DNA of 17,476 nt from Chloroflexota bacterium (GCA_024232355.1 JAAEPW010001289.1:1-17476); one strand, 5' to 3'. Positions 6,692-14,266 are shown, counted from the first letter of the stretch. Made by a program: numbers and translations. Notes: generated from the sequence alone by a model not told the origin.

Positions 6692-7945
6692 TTACAAATC
6701 GCTAGGATGGATGATCTTGCCCTCTACTGCACTTGCCGCAACGACCAGCGGGCTTGCCAGGTAGACCTCGCTCTCTTTGGTGCCCATCCGCCCACGAAAG
6801 TTGCGGTTGGCCGTGCTGATAGAGACCTCGCCCACGGCGGGAGCACCCATGTGGTTCCCCATACATGGACCACATCCGGGGCTTTCGATGACGGCGCCCG
6901 CTTCGACAAAGGTGCGCAGATAGCCCGCGTCCAGTGCTGCCAGGTAGACCTCTGACGAGGCCGGGATGACGATCAGCCGCACGCCCGGTGCGATCTTGCG
7001 TCCTTCCAATACCTGCGCCGCCATCGCCAGGTCCGAGAGCCGACCATTGGTGCAGCTCCCCAGGAATGCCTGGTCGATGTGCGTGCCTGCGACCTCGCGC
7101 ACCGTTGCGACATTGTCCACCGTGTGCGGCTTGGCGACCACCGGCTCGATGGTATTCGCGTCGTATTCGACCACACGGACGTATTCGGCGTCGGCGTCGG
7201 GGTAGATCGGCTCATAGGTGCGTCGTGCTCGTCCTTCCAGCCAGGCAAAGGTCACATCGTCGGGGGGGATGTAGCCGTTTTTGGCTCCCATCTCGGCCAT
7301 CAGGTTGGGGATGGTCATCCGGGCCTCCATATCGAGCGCCTCCACAGCCTCTCCGTGCCACTCGACCGATTGGTAAAGCGCGCCGTCGGCCCCCAGATCG
7401 CCGATGACGTGCAAGGCTAGGTCTTTGGACGTGACGCCCTCAGGCAGTCGTTCGTGGACGACGATCTTGAGGCTTTCCGGCACGCGCAGCCAGATGCGGG
7501 CCGTCGCCATAATGGCCGCCATCTCGGTGCGTCCGATACCGGCGGCAAAAGCTCCAAATGCACCGGCGGTGGGCGTGTGTGAGTCAGAGCCGACGATCAA
7601 GGTTCCTGGTAGGGCAAAACCTTCTTCTGGCAGGACCTGGTGGCAGACGCCACGTCCCACGTCGTAAAAATTTTCAATTCCCTGTTCCGCCACGAACTGG
7701 CGGGTATCCTTGTGATTCTGAGCGTGCTTGGTCGTGGGAGCGGGGCAGGCGTGGTCGAGTATCACTACGTGGATGTCGGGCCGCGACACGCATTCTACCC
7801 CGACCTTGCGAAAGATTCCCGCGATGGGGGCGGTGTTGTCGTGGCTTAGCGCAGCATCCGGTGTGACTTCGACGATCTGCCCTGGCACGACCTCATCCAA
7901 TCCGGCCTTTTGTGCCAGTATTTTCTCGGCAAACGTGTGACCCAT
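6692..7945 (-). CDS. leuC: Isopropylmalate/homoaconitate dehydratase-like large subunit (LeuC type)
   Basis: From the ATG at 7945 ([10 protein letters not shown]) the protein has 417 residues, the size of archaeal-type LeuC/HacA proteins. The three [4Fe-4S]-cluster cysteines are Cys298 (GSCTNGR), Cys358 and Cys361 (SPGCGPCMG). Other aconitase-family signatures are [15 protein letters not shown] (119-133) and [12 protein letters not shown] (377-388). It dehydrates and rehydrates a hydroxy-dicarboxylate with the small subunit encoded next. The frame could be extended to 8122, but that segment is not family-like, crosses the promoter, and runs into the stem-loop of the preceding gene; AGAAGGAGA five bases before the chosen ATG settles the start. 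It is the first gene of a transcription unit with leuD and probably the esterase. Confidence 0.93.
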   Translation of the reverse strand: MGHTFAEKILAQKAGLDEVVPGQIVEVTPDAALSHDNTAPIAGIFRKVGVECVSRPDIHVVILDHACPAPTTKHAQNHKDTRQFVAEQGIENFYDVGRGVCHQVLPEEGFALPGTLIVGSDSHTPTAGAFGAFAAGIGRTEMAAIMATARIWLRVPESLKIVVHERLPEGVTSKDLALHVIGDLGADGALYQSVEWHGEAVEALDMEARMTIPNLMAEMGAKNGYIPPDDVTFAWLEGRARRTYEPIYPDADAEYVRVVEYDANTIEPVVAKPHTVDNVATVREVAGTHIDQAFLGSCTNGRLSDLAMAAQVLEGRKIAPGVRLIVIPASSEVYLAALDAGYLRTFVEAGAVIESPGCGPCMGNHMGAPAVGEVSISTANRNFRGRMGTKESEVYLASPLVVAASAVEGKIIHPSDL

Positions 7946-7987
7946 TGCAATCTCCTTCTTGTGATGTGGTTGTTGTAGAGCGGGGGT

Positions 7988-8016
7988 ATTGTACTCTATT
8001 GGTCTCTGGCTGGCAA
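7988..8016 (-). promoter_or_regulatory. Sigma70-type promoter of the leuC-leuD unit
   Basis: Minus strand TTGCCA (8016-8011), 17-base spacer, TACAAT (7993-7988): five of six matches in each box. The predicted start is near 7981, giving a leader of about 36 bases before the ATG at 7945. It lies between the upstream terminator stem and the Shine-Dalgarno, as expected. Confidence 0.65.
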
Positions 8017-8080
8017 GCCGAGAGGGGGCTGTATACGGGAAATTCCTGGTTCCGACGGATTCTGTGGTCAGCCCCAGACC

Positions 8081-8093
8081 ATTCATAATGAAT
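8081..8093. promoter_or_regulatory. Short palindrome ATTCATAATGAAT, candidate operator
   Basis: Six-base arms ATTCAT/ATGAAT around a central A, about 65 bases upstream of the leuC -35 box and next to the terminator stem. It shares ATTCAT with the palindrome upstream of the Lrp-type regulator (14275-14287). A binding role is speculation. Confidence 0.2.
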
Positions 8094-8102
8094 CTACAAG
8101 AA

Positions 8103-8134
8103 GAGGGGATTGAGGTTCTCACCTCAATCCCCTC
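8103..8134 (-). terminator. Perfect 14-bp stem-loop after the saccharopine-dehydrogenase-like gene
   Basis: GAGGGGATTGAGGT (8103-8116), loop TCTC, ACCTCAATCCCCTC (8121-8134). It lies 24 bases past the stop at 8159. The T-tracts are weak: TTCTTG follows on the minus strand and TTTT a few bases beyond on the plus strand. The long perfect stem with a four-base loop argues for an intrinsic-type terminator or mRNA 3'-end stabiliser that separates the amino-acid block from the leuC unit. Confidence 0.65.
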
Positions 8135-8158
8135 TCAAAAGTTTTAACAAATATCTCG

Positions 8159-9328
8159 CTACAGGAACTCGGTAACTGAGACTCGTGTGTAAATCTCCCG
8201 TTGCTCCAATTCCTTGAAAAAGGATGCCGGGTCCAGCGCCGCTTCAGGTGGATAAACACCTGGCGAGATGCGGCCCTCGGCCAACCAGATGGCGGCGCGG
8301 GCTGGGGCCACGCCCGTGGGCAGCGCCCCCTTGCAGGTCAACGTGCCCAGCCGGTACGTCAACGTCTTGCCATCCTTCGTTCCCTGCACCTCGGTGACGA
8401 TCTCTTTGACCCAATCCGGCGGTTGCTTTGCAGGCGGAGCCAACAGTTCGGTGGTGGATGGGACATAACCCGACATCAGCGCCACCAACATATCGCGCGG
8501 CGACACTGGCTGCCCCTTTACGTCTACCGCATCTCGCTCGGCGAAACCAAAGTCAACCAGCACACCCACCTTTTTCACCGCTTCTGGGGCCATACCCCAG
8601 TAATTGATCTTGAAAAAGCACTCTTTCACGCCCTTGTCGCGGAACGTGACCGGCAGCGTGGCGACCTCGGAATGGAGTGAGAGATGCATCGGCAGCAGGC
8701 CGAGGGGAGGCGCGAACCAATAATCCTCAAACTCGGTCAACGGCTCGCAGGCGATGAACTCGCCGTCGCGGTAGACCATTGGCGGCTCGGTCAACTCTTC
8801 CACAATGGTCGGCACGGCGTAGGGAAAGCGCACGTTGTCCGGCGGGGGCGGCATGATGCCGTCGAAAATGCGAATGTACTCGATGGTGTCCAACCGGTCC
8901 GCCGCGTAGCGGGCCTGGATGTTGGGCACGCCCGGCGCTGACCCCATCCCCAGCACCGCACTCACGCCCGCCTCGGCAAAGTGGTCGCTCAATTTCAACT
9001 GCTTGCGGGTAGTATGGAACAGGCCGCCCATATCGGTGTAACACGCGCCAGCCTCCATACACGCTTCCATCACCTGTAGGTTAAAGTAATAAACAGTGGC
9101 GTTCAAACAAGTGTCCGCCCCCTGGAGTATACCGACCAATGAATCATGATCGGTAACATCCACCTGCTGGATAGAGACTTTGGGACTGTTAATGACCTCC
9201 GCCACCACGCGAGCCTGTTCCAGATCGTAGTCCGCGATCACCACTTTTTCGACCCGTTGGTCGCCCGCCAGGTCTTGCACGGCGACGCAGCCCATCTTTC
9301 CCGCACCGCCCAGCACGATGATTTTCAT
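8159..9328 (-). CDS. Saccharopine-dehydrogenase-family oxidoreductase (lysine-6-dehydrogenase-like)
   Basis: This 389-residue protein has an N-terminal Rossmann domain with GGAGKMG at 7-13 and acidic residues after strand 2 (ADYD, 32-35), favouring NAD(H). The saccharopine-dehydrogenase substrate domain follows, with the family signature GMGSAPGVPN. Relatives catalyse reductive amine/imine chemistry: saccharopine or carboxynorspermidine dehydrogenase and L-lysine 6-dehydrogenase. The single-domain length fits the lysine-dehydrogenase group better than fused enzymes. It starts 29 bases after the aldehyde oxidoreductase stop, with GAGGAG six bases before the ATG, so the two are co-transcribed. 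In this context it may reduce or oxidise a semialdehyde-derived imine. A paralogue is truncated at the right edge. The exact substrate is unknown. Confidence 0.87.
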   Translation of the reverse strand: MKIIVLGGAGKMGCVAVQDLAGDQRVEKVVIADYDLEQARVVAEVINSPKVSIQQVDVTDHDSLVGILQGADTCLNATVYYFNLQVMEACMEAGACYTDMGGLFHTTRKQLKLSDHFAEAGVSAVLGMGSAPGVPNIQARYAADRLDTIEYIRIFDGIMPPPPDNVRFPYAVPTIVEELTEPPMVYRDGEFIACEPLTEFEDYWFAPPLGLLPMHLSLHSEVATLPVTFRDKGVKECFFKINYWGMAPEAVKKVGVLVDFGFAERDAVDVKGQPVSPRDMLVALMSGYVPSTTELLAPPAKQPPDWVKEIVTEVQGTKDGKTLTYRLGTLTCKGALPTGVAPARAAIWLAEGRISPGVYPPEAALDPASFFKELEQREIYTRVSVTEFL

Positions 9329-9357
9329 AGCATTCTCCTCAATAACGTTTCAGATTC

Positions 9358-11241
9358 TTACAAATCCAATTCGTCCGCTACCCAGCCCAAAGCCAATTCT
9401 TCCAACTTGGACCGCGTCGGGCGACCACTCTCGTCCCATCCAGCCATCTGGTAGTAAATCGCTTTGGCTGCCTCGACCTCCTCGGCAGTGACCGCTACCC
9501 CATCGCTTGCCCCACCTTGTAAGGGGACCAACAGCTTTGGCGGCACGGTATCCGCCTCTGATCCAACCCCCTCGCGGGCGTTAAAGGCGCGCATCAAGTT
9601 CAAACGTCGCTCACCCACCTTCATCAACTCCCACAAGCTAGCGTTCCATCCGGTGACCCCACGCACAGCGTCCACCAAATGGCTGGGACCATACAACTGC
9701 CAGGCCGGACCAAAGACGAACTGACACACGCTCACACTGTCCATACAGCTGTAGAGGTACTGTTGGTAGAGCACATAGCGCACCTTTTCGGCGTTCAGCA
9801 CGTCCTCCGGCTGGGGATCCAACAAATCGATCTCTGCCATCCGATCCGGGTACCACTCGTAAGACGGGTCGTGCTCGTGGGATTGGTGATCGGCGCCAAA
9901 GGGATTGACGGCATAAATCAGAGCCAGGCTGCGCTTGACCTGGGGCATGTGGGCCGGAAGCTCGTGCTTTTTTACCGCCACCACCAAATCCTTGCCCACA
10001 CCCAGCGTCTCGGCAGCGCGCGCGGATCCTTCTCCCAAAACGCGCCCAAAGCCCTCCCGCTTCCCGATGAGTTCCACGACTTTTACCATTGCCTCGGCGT
10101 TGCCAAAACCGAGTTCGATACCGCCGGTCTGTTCCGTGGTGATCAATCCCTGCTCAAAGCAATCCATCGCCCAAGCGACGGTCGCACCGCAAGAAATAGT
10201 ATCCATCCCGTACATGTTGCACAGTTGATTGGCAAGAGAGACCGCCGCCAGATCAGATACGCCGCAGTAGGAGCCCATCGCGGCAAGGGTCTCGTACTCG
10301 GGGCCGCCGTAGCGGGGATCAACCTGGAACGGTCCCTTGGTCACCTCCACCACGCGCTTGCAGCGCACCACGCAGCCAAAACAAGTATCCCGCCCTTTGA
10401 GAATGGTCTCGGCCATCTTTTGCCCGCTGATAGCCTTGGCTCCCTCAAAGGCGCCGCTGGACCAGTTGTGGGTGGGCAGTCCACCGCCCTCATCCTGCGA
10501 GAGCACAACTTCAGCGGTACCCGCCAACCCCATCCCGTATATGTCCGAATCCTCAAAGTTATCGGCTCCCCACTTGGCCAGCGTTTTTACCGCGTCCGAG
10601 TCGGCCAGTTCGGGGCGATTGCGCCCTCGCACAGCCACCGCCTTGAGTTTCTTGGAGGCCATCACGGTGCCCATTCCGGTGCGCCCGTTGGCCCGATTGG
10701 CATCGCTGATGAGCGCGCCAAACAGAACCCCCCGTTCACCCGCCGGGCCGCACTGAAGAACCCGTATACGCTTGTCGTCCAACTCTTTTCGAATGGCGTC
10801 CTCCACATCAGCAGTGAACTTGTTTTCGAGTTGAGATGCGTCCCGCAACTCGGCCTCGCCGTCGTGTACCCACAGGTAAACGGGCTTTTCGGCTCGACCT
10901 CGGACTACGATACCGTCAAAGCCAGCGGCCTTGAGTTCCGCAGGCCAAAAGCCTCCCGACTGAGAATCGCCGATGAGGCCGGTAACGGGGGATTTGGCCG
11001 TAGCGGCGACACGAGCATTGCCGGAGAAGGGCGCTCCCACAACGACGCCTGCCATCAAGCTGAGCGTGTTCTCTGGTCCTAACGGGTCAGCCTTGGGCGG
11101 TGTGTGCTTTAGGAGATAATAGGTCCCCATCGCGCTCCCGCCCATATACTTGCGATAGAAAGCCTCCTCAGGCTCTTCCACCTCCAGCTTGCCCGTCGTC
11201 AAGTCAACGTGCAAGATTTTGCCCCAGTATCCAAAAGACAT
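9358..11241 (-). CDS. Aldehyde ferredoxin oxidoreductase family protein (tungsten/bis-pterin)
   Basis: At 627 residues this has full AOR length. The N-terminal domain (about 1-205) opens with YWGKILHVDLTTGK and has the pterin-binding region SGNARVAATAKSPVTG and NGRTGMGTVMASKKLKAVAV (cited as GRTGMGTVMASKKLK). Cluster ligands are Cys287, Cys290 and Cys294 (CFGCVVRC) plus Cys506, five residues after Asp501 (DSVSVC), where the family usually reads DxxGLC or DxxGLD. GPEYET (314-318 region) and GADHQSHEHD (449-458) match the active-site Glu and His regions of Pyrococcus AOR. The reaction is aldehyde + H2O to carboxylate with reduction of ferredoxin, in the cytoplasm. Here it may oxidise semialdehydes from the neighbouring transaminases. 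No ferredoxin or cofactor gene is adjacent. The ATG has GAGGAGG five bases upstream. Confidence 0.93.
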   Translation of the reverse strand: MSFGYWGKILHVDLTTGKLEVEEPEEAFYRKYMGGSAMGTYYLLKHTPPKADPLGPENTLSLMAGVVVGAPFSGNARVAATAKSPVTGLIGDSQSGGFWPAELKAAGFDGIVVRGRAEKPVYLWVHDGEAELRDASQLENKFTADVEDAIRKELDDKRIRVLQCGPAGERGVLFGALISDANRANGRTGMGTVMASKKLKAVAVRGRNRPELADSDAVKTLAKWGADNFEDSDIYGMGLAGTAEVVLSQDEGGGLPTHNWSSGAFEGAKAISGQKMAETILKGRDTCFGCVVRCKRVVEVTKGPFQVDPRYGGPEYETLAAMGSYCGVSDLAAVSLANQLCNMYGMDTISCGATVAWAMDCFEQGLITTEQTGGIELGFGNAEAMVKVVELIGKREGFGRVLGEGSARAAETLGVGKDLVVAVKKHELPAHMPQVKRSLALIYAVNPFGADHQSHEHDPSYEWYPDRMAEIDLLDPQPEDVLNAEKVRYVLYQQYLYSCMDSVSVCQFVFGPAWQLYGPSHLVDAVRGVTGWNASLWELMKVGERRLNLMRAFNAREGVGSEADTVPPKLLVPLQGGASDGVAVTAEEVEAAKAIYYQMAGWDESGRPTRSKLEELALGWVADELDL

Positions 11242-11265
11242 GACAACCTCCTCTCTATGCTATAA

Positions 11266-11308
11266 AAACCTGGTTTAGGGCAATCCAGATTGCACAAAAA
11301 CCAGGTTT
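11266..11308. repeat. Intergenic nested palindrome AAACCTGGTTT/AAACCAGGTTT
   Basis: AAACCTGGTTT (11266-11276) and its reverse complement AAACCAGGTTT (11298-11308) enclose a second palindrome CAATC-CA-GATTG (11281-11292). Each outer arm is itself nearly palindromic. It lies between the two co-oriented genes for the aminotransferase and the aldehyde oxidoreductase. This resembles dispersed short palindromes of the REP kind; it might also shape mRNA processing between the two genes. Confidence 0.65.
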
Positions 11309-11326
11309 CTTCTCACATTTTATGTT

Positions 11327-12637
11327 TTACGCCTTTACTTCCTTCACCGCATCCTCAAACGCCGTCAACGTCTCGGCGACCACCTTTTCATCGTGCTCGT
11401 AACAGAGGAACCACGGTTCCCGTCCATCGGCATCGGGCATAACCCCGCGCTCGATCAAGGCCATCGCGATCTGCTCGTAGAGTTCGCCGTCACCGGCGCA
11501 GTAGGAACGAAAATCAGTCGGCTCTTCGTCTATTCCGAGAATGGCACTAAACATTGGCGGCAAACCGGTGATGTAATGGACAATACCGTGCCGGGTCAGG
11601 ATCTCGCTCACACCGTCCATCAGCTTTTGACCATTCTTGAAAATAGTCTCAATGATGGGTTCAGTCTCCAGAATCTCTAGCGTGGCATCAGCAGCAGCGG
11701 CACCGACGACGTTCCCAGAATAGGTGCCACCGTGAGCCACCTGCCCGTACCCGATGACGCTCATCATCTCTTCCGTGCCGCCAATCGCCGCGATGGGAAA
11801 GCCGTTGCCCATCGCCTTGGCATAGGTGACTAGGTCGGCTTTGATGTTAAAGTACTCTTGTGCGCCACCGTTGGCAATGCGGAAACCGGTCTTGACCTCG
11901 TCAAAGATGAGGACGATGCCGTATTTTGTACAAAGCTCGCGTAGTTTTTCCAACCAACCGGGCTGGGGCATGACGCCGGCCGAGTTGCCCATCATCGGCT
12001 CTACAAAGATCGCGGCAATTTCGTGCCAGCGAGCCGCCAGCGTCTCTTCCAATCGCTCGACATCGTTAAAGGGCAAGTTGATGACGTATTGACGAATGCC
12101 CTCCGGGATGCCGGAACTGGACTGGACGCTAATTGGGCTGCGACGCGAACCTAGCATACCGACCGGTGCTCCCGCCGTGCTAAAGAGCACATAATCGTGC
12201 ATACCGTGGTACTGGCCTTCGAACTTTATAAAGCGCTCCCGGTTTGTATAGCCCCGGGCGATGCGCAGTGCGTGCATTGTTACTTCAGTGCCGGTATTGC
12301 CCAGGCGAACCTTGTCCACGCCGGTCATACGAACGAGCCGCTCCGCCACCTGGATCTCTGCAGGAGTCGTCCAGGCAAAGAGCGTGCTGTCCTGGATCGC
12401 CTTGGTCACTCGCTCCACCACTTGTGGGTACGCGTGGCCCAGAATGACGGGGCCAAAAGCCAACCGGTAGTCAATATACCGGTTTTCATCCATATCCCAG
12501 ATATAAGCGCCCTCTCCCCGCGCGACTACCAGGGTGTCATCATCCCCCCAATAGCGAAAATTAGAGTTGACGCCCTGCGGGATGAACTGTTTTGCCTTTT
12601 TAAAAAGTTCACGTGTCCGAGTTAGATTACGTGACAT
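11327..12637 (-). CDS. Class III aminotransferase, glutamate-1-semialdehyde aminomutase (HemL)-like
   Basis: A 436-residue fold-type I PLP enzyme. PLP-binding Lys274 lies in TYAKAMGNGFP, cofactor Asp246 in IFDEVKTGFR, and the phosphate/aldehyde region includes RLGNTGTEVTMHALR and GQYHGMHD. The order and spacing match the GSA aminomutase branch rather than the ornithine/GABA branch, but the active-site neighbourhood lacks the exact HemL wording (RSGTEA), and no tetrapyrrole gene is nearby. It is more likely an amino acid aminotransferase of this branch (compare beta-phenylalanine aminotransferase). The start is the second ATG: the first (12649) overlaps the Shine-Dalgarno in ATGGAGGTAACAATG. 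Context, between the cyclodeaminase-like gene and AOR, suggests it makes the aldehyde or keto acid used next. Confidence 0.9.
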   Translation of the reverse strand: MSRNLTRTRELFKKAKQFIPQGVNSNFRYWGDDDTLVVARGEGAYIWDMDENRYIDYRLAFGPVILGHAYPQVVERVTKAIQDSTLFAWTTPAEIQVAERLVRMTGVDKVRLGNTGTEVTMHALRIARGYTNRERFIKFEGQYHGMHDYVLFSTAGAPVGMLGSRRSPISVQSSSGIPEGIRQYVINLPFNDVERLEETLAARWHEIAAIFVEPMMGNSAGVMPQPGWLEKLRELCTKYGIVLIFDEVKTGFRIANGGAQEYFNIKADLVTYAKAMGNGFPIAAIGGTEEMMSVIGYGQVAHGGTYSGNVVGAAAADATLEILETEPIIETIFKNGQKLMDGVSEILTRHGIVHYITGLPPMFSAILGIDEEPTDFRSYCAGDGELYEQIAMALIERGVMPDADGREPWFLCYEHDEKVVAETLTAFEDAVKEVKA

Positions 12638-12653
12638 TGTTACCTCCATTTGA

Positions 12654-12722
12654 GTAGGGCGGGTAGCAAACCCGCATCTTGAATTAAATTGTCTAAAATG
12701 GCGGGTAGCAAACCCGCCCTAC
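12654..12722. repeat. Paired hairpin repeat (REP/BIME-like) GGCGGGTAGCAAACCCGC
   Basis: Two copies of GGCGGGTAGCAAACCCGC, 12658-12675 and 12700-12717, each a GCGGGT-agca-AACCCGC type hairpin, separated by 24 A/T-rich bases. The outer ends are also inverted: GTAGGGCGGG at 12654 and CCCGCCCTAC ending at 12722. So the unit is both a direct and an inverted repeat, as in bacterial interspersed mosaic elements. It fills most of the gap between the cyclodeaminase-like gene and the aminotransferase gene. Confidence 0.8.
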
Positions 12723-12762
12723 ACCTCAATTGCACAGGTCGAAAAATCGTTACCTTGATTCA

Positions 12763-13749
12763 CTATGCCTGTGGCAATTGATGCCCCAGACCCAATTCCC
12801 TCGCCTTCTGATAAGCCGCTGGCAGGATGGCCGCATACTCGCCCCAGATGCCTAGAGCAATGTAGGTGATGATCTCGTCGGGCGACTCGCGACCCGGCTT
12901 GCGCTCCCCCACGATGTCGGGCCACTCGGCATAGACGTCCTCGAACCCAAAGCGCTCGTCCGCGGCCAGCATCTTGAGCTCTGGGATGCGCGGGCTGACA
13001 TAATGCCAGTCATCCACAATCACCTTGTCGGCCTCAGTGATGACGTCCAACGTCACCTCCTGGTAAGAGCCCAGCCGGGCGACAAAAGCCCCCGGTCGCA
13101 GCCAGGCGCGCTCCACTACGGGCAGATTGCCGGTGGTGACGGTAAAGATGACGTCAGCCGCGCGCACGACCCGCTCCCGCTCATCCACCGGAACAGCCTC
13201 GATCGGAAAGTCGAACTCGGGCTGCAACTCGGCCACGTATGTCTCCGCCACCTCGGGCAAAACGTCCACAATGTACGCCTGTTGCAGGTCAAAGCGACAG
13301 GCCATCGCCTGCAAGTGCATCCGGCCCAGCGTCCCCGCGCCAAAGATGGTGACCGTCGCCGCATCAGACCGAGCCAGGTAGGCGGTAGTTACGGCGGTCG
13401 AAGCACCGGTCTTGAGTGCCGTGATCCAGCCTCCGTCCATCAGGCACACCGGCAAGCCCGTCTGGGCATCGAATAGAAGCACCATTGACGAGGTTGTCCC
13501 GCAGCCAAATCGCTCAGGGTTGTTGGGGAAAAAGCTAAAGGTCTTGACAAAAGCCAACTTTTCGTCGAGCATATAGCCGGAAAACGGCTTGATGAAACCG
13601 TTCTCGCCCACGTCCATATAAAACTTGTTGCCAGCAACGTGACCAGCCGCGTCGGCCTTGATGCCCTTTTCGGCCAGGTCCACCGCTTCTGCGACCGTCA
13701 GGGTCTGCTGCACGTCCGATTCTGTGAGATACAAAATTGGTTCAGGCAT
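12763..13749 (-). CDS. Ornithine cyclodeaminase/mu-crystallin family protein
   Basis: A 328-residue family-length protein with a Rossmann motif at FGAGTLGRMH (136-145). Substrate-side features aligned to Pseudomonas putida ornithine cyclodeaminase: Lys69 (FVKTFS) is kept, and IVDDWH (244-249) gives the catalytic-Asp region. The two carboxylate-binding arginines appear as lysines, in NKFYMD (Lys42) and TALKTGAS (Lys113, normally TALRTAA). The family includes ornithine and lysine cyclodeaminases, archaeal alanine dehydrogenase and imine reductases (ketimine reductase/mu-crystallin). The chosen ATG (MPEPILYLTE) is 12 bases past AAGGAGG; a TTG at 13761 would abut the Shine-Dalgarno and cannot serve. 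It lies 32 bases after the Lrp regulator and is probably its main target. Ornithine to proline plus ammonia is the default prediction, with substrate uncertain. Confidence 0.88.
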   Translation of the reverse strand: MPEPILYLTESDVQQTLTVAEAVDLAEKGIKADAAGHVAGNKFYMDVGENGFIKPFSGYMLDEKLAFVKTFSFFPNNPERFGCGTTSSMVLLFDAQTGLPVCLMDGGWITALKTGASTAVTTAYLARSDAATVTIFGAGTLGRMHLQAMACRFDLQQAYIVDVLPEVAETYVAELQPEFDFPIEAVPVDERERVVRAADVIFTVTTGNLPVVERAWLRPGAFVARLGSYQEVTLDVITEADKVIVDDWHYVSPRIPELKMLAADERFGFEDVYAEWPDIVGERKPGRESPDEIITYIALGIWGEYAAILPAAYQKARELGLGHQLPQA

Positions 13750-13781
13750 TGCGTGTAACAACCTCCTTGTTCATATAGAAC

Positions 13782-14228
13782 TCATACGTAAATTTCTTTC
13801 ACAATATCGAGATAGACAAAACTTTGCGTGTCACGGATTCCCTCAACGGTGCGCAATCGCTCGCTGAGGAACTGGAGCAAATCGGCATTGTCGTGGCAGA
13901 CTACCTCGGCCAGTATATCGTACGCGCCCGTACAGAGCACCAGGTAGATGACCTCTTCGAATGCCGCGATCTGGTGGGCGACCTCGTGGAGCCGGTGGCC
14001 CGCCACCTTGATGCCGATGAGGGTCATCAACCGGTATCCTACCCGCAGGGGATTGGTGACGGCGACAACCTGGAGAATGCCGTTCTGAACGAGGCGATGA
14101 TAGCGTTCGCGCACCATGCCGGGGGAAACGTCGAGACGGCGGGCGATCTCGGCAAAAGGCATACGCCCATCCTCTTTTAGAGCAGCCATGATCTGGCGAT
14201 CAACTTGGTCGAGTCCATTTCCCATCAT
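13782..14228 (-). CDS. Lrp/AsnC-family transcriptional regulator
   Basis: From ATG 14228 the protein has 148 residues, typical for the family. An N-terminal winged helix-turn-helix (LDQVDRQIMAALKEDGR, then FAEIARRLDVSPGMVRERYHRL; quoted in parts) is followed by an alpha/beta effector-binding RAM domain (about 65-148, with GIKVAG, AYDILAEVVC and the terminal VRT-like hairpin). It binds DNA as dimers or octamers and senses amino acids. The frame extends to an ATG at 14288, but that segment contains a consensus promoter and no Shine-Dalgarno precedes it. The second candidate ATG at 14225 is adjacent. Like many Lrp homologues it is likely to control itself and the adjacent catabolic genes. Confidence 0.9.
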   Translation of the reverse strand: MMGNGLDQVDRQIMAALKEDGRMPFAEIARRLDVSPGMVRERYHRLVQNGILQVVAVTNPLRVGYRLMTLIGIKVAGHRLHEVAHQIAAFEEVIYLVLCTGAYDILAEVVCHDNADLLQFLSERLRTVEGIRDTQSFVYLDIVKEIYV

Positions 14229-14237
14229 CTCGGTATC

Positions 14238-14266
14238 ATTATACCAAGAATCATCGAAATTGTCAA
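14238..14266 (-). promoter_or_regulatory. Perfect-consensus sigma70-type promoter of the Lrp-family regulator operon
   Basis: Minus strand TTGACA (14266-14261), exactly 17 bases, TATAAT (14243-14238). The predicted start near 14231 leaves only about three bases before the ATG at 14228, so the message would be leaderless or nearly so. The promoter would drive the regulator and the four genes downstream as far as the stem-loop at 8103-8134. Confidence 0.82.

Noticed and set aside
6181..7945. LeuCD as proof of leucine biosynthesis in this locus
   Set aside because: The family has several substrates, and no leuA or leuB is in the window.
7946..8122. N-terminal extension of LeuC to an ATG at 8122
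   Set aside because: Crosses the predicted promoter and the terminator stem, is not family-like, and has no Shine-Dalgarno.
9679..11082. 467-codon plus-strand open frame opposite the AOR gene
   Set aside because: Its translation lacks recognisable domains, and the opposite strand encodes a complete AOR with all ligands; long antisense frames are expected in G+C-rich genes.
13749..13761. TTG start for the cyclodeaminase-like protein
   Set aside because: TTG directly abuts AAGGAGG, leaving no spacing for initiation; the ATG at 13749 is preferred.
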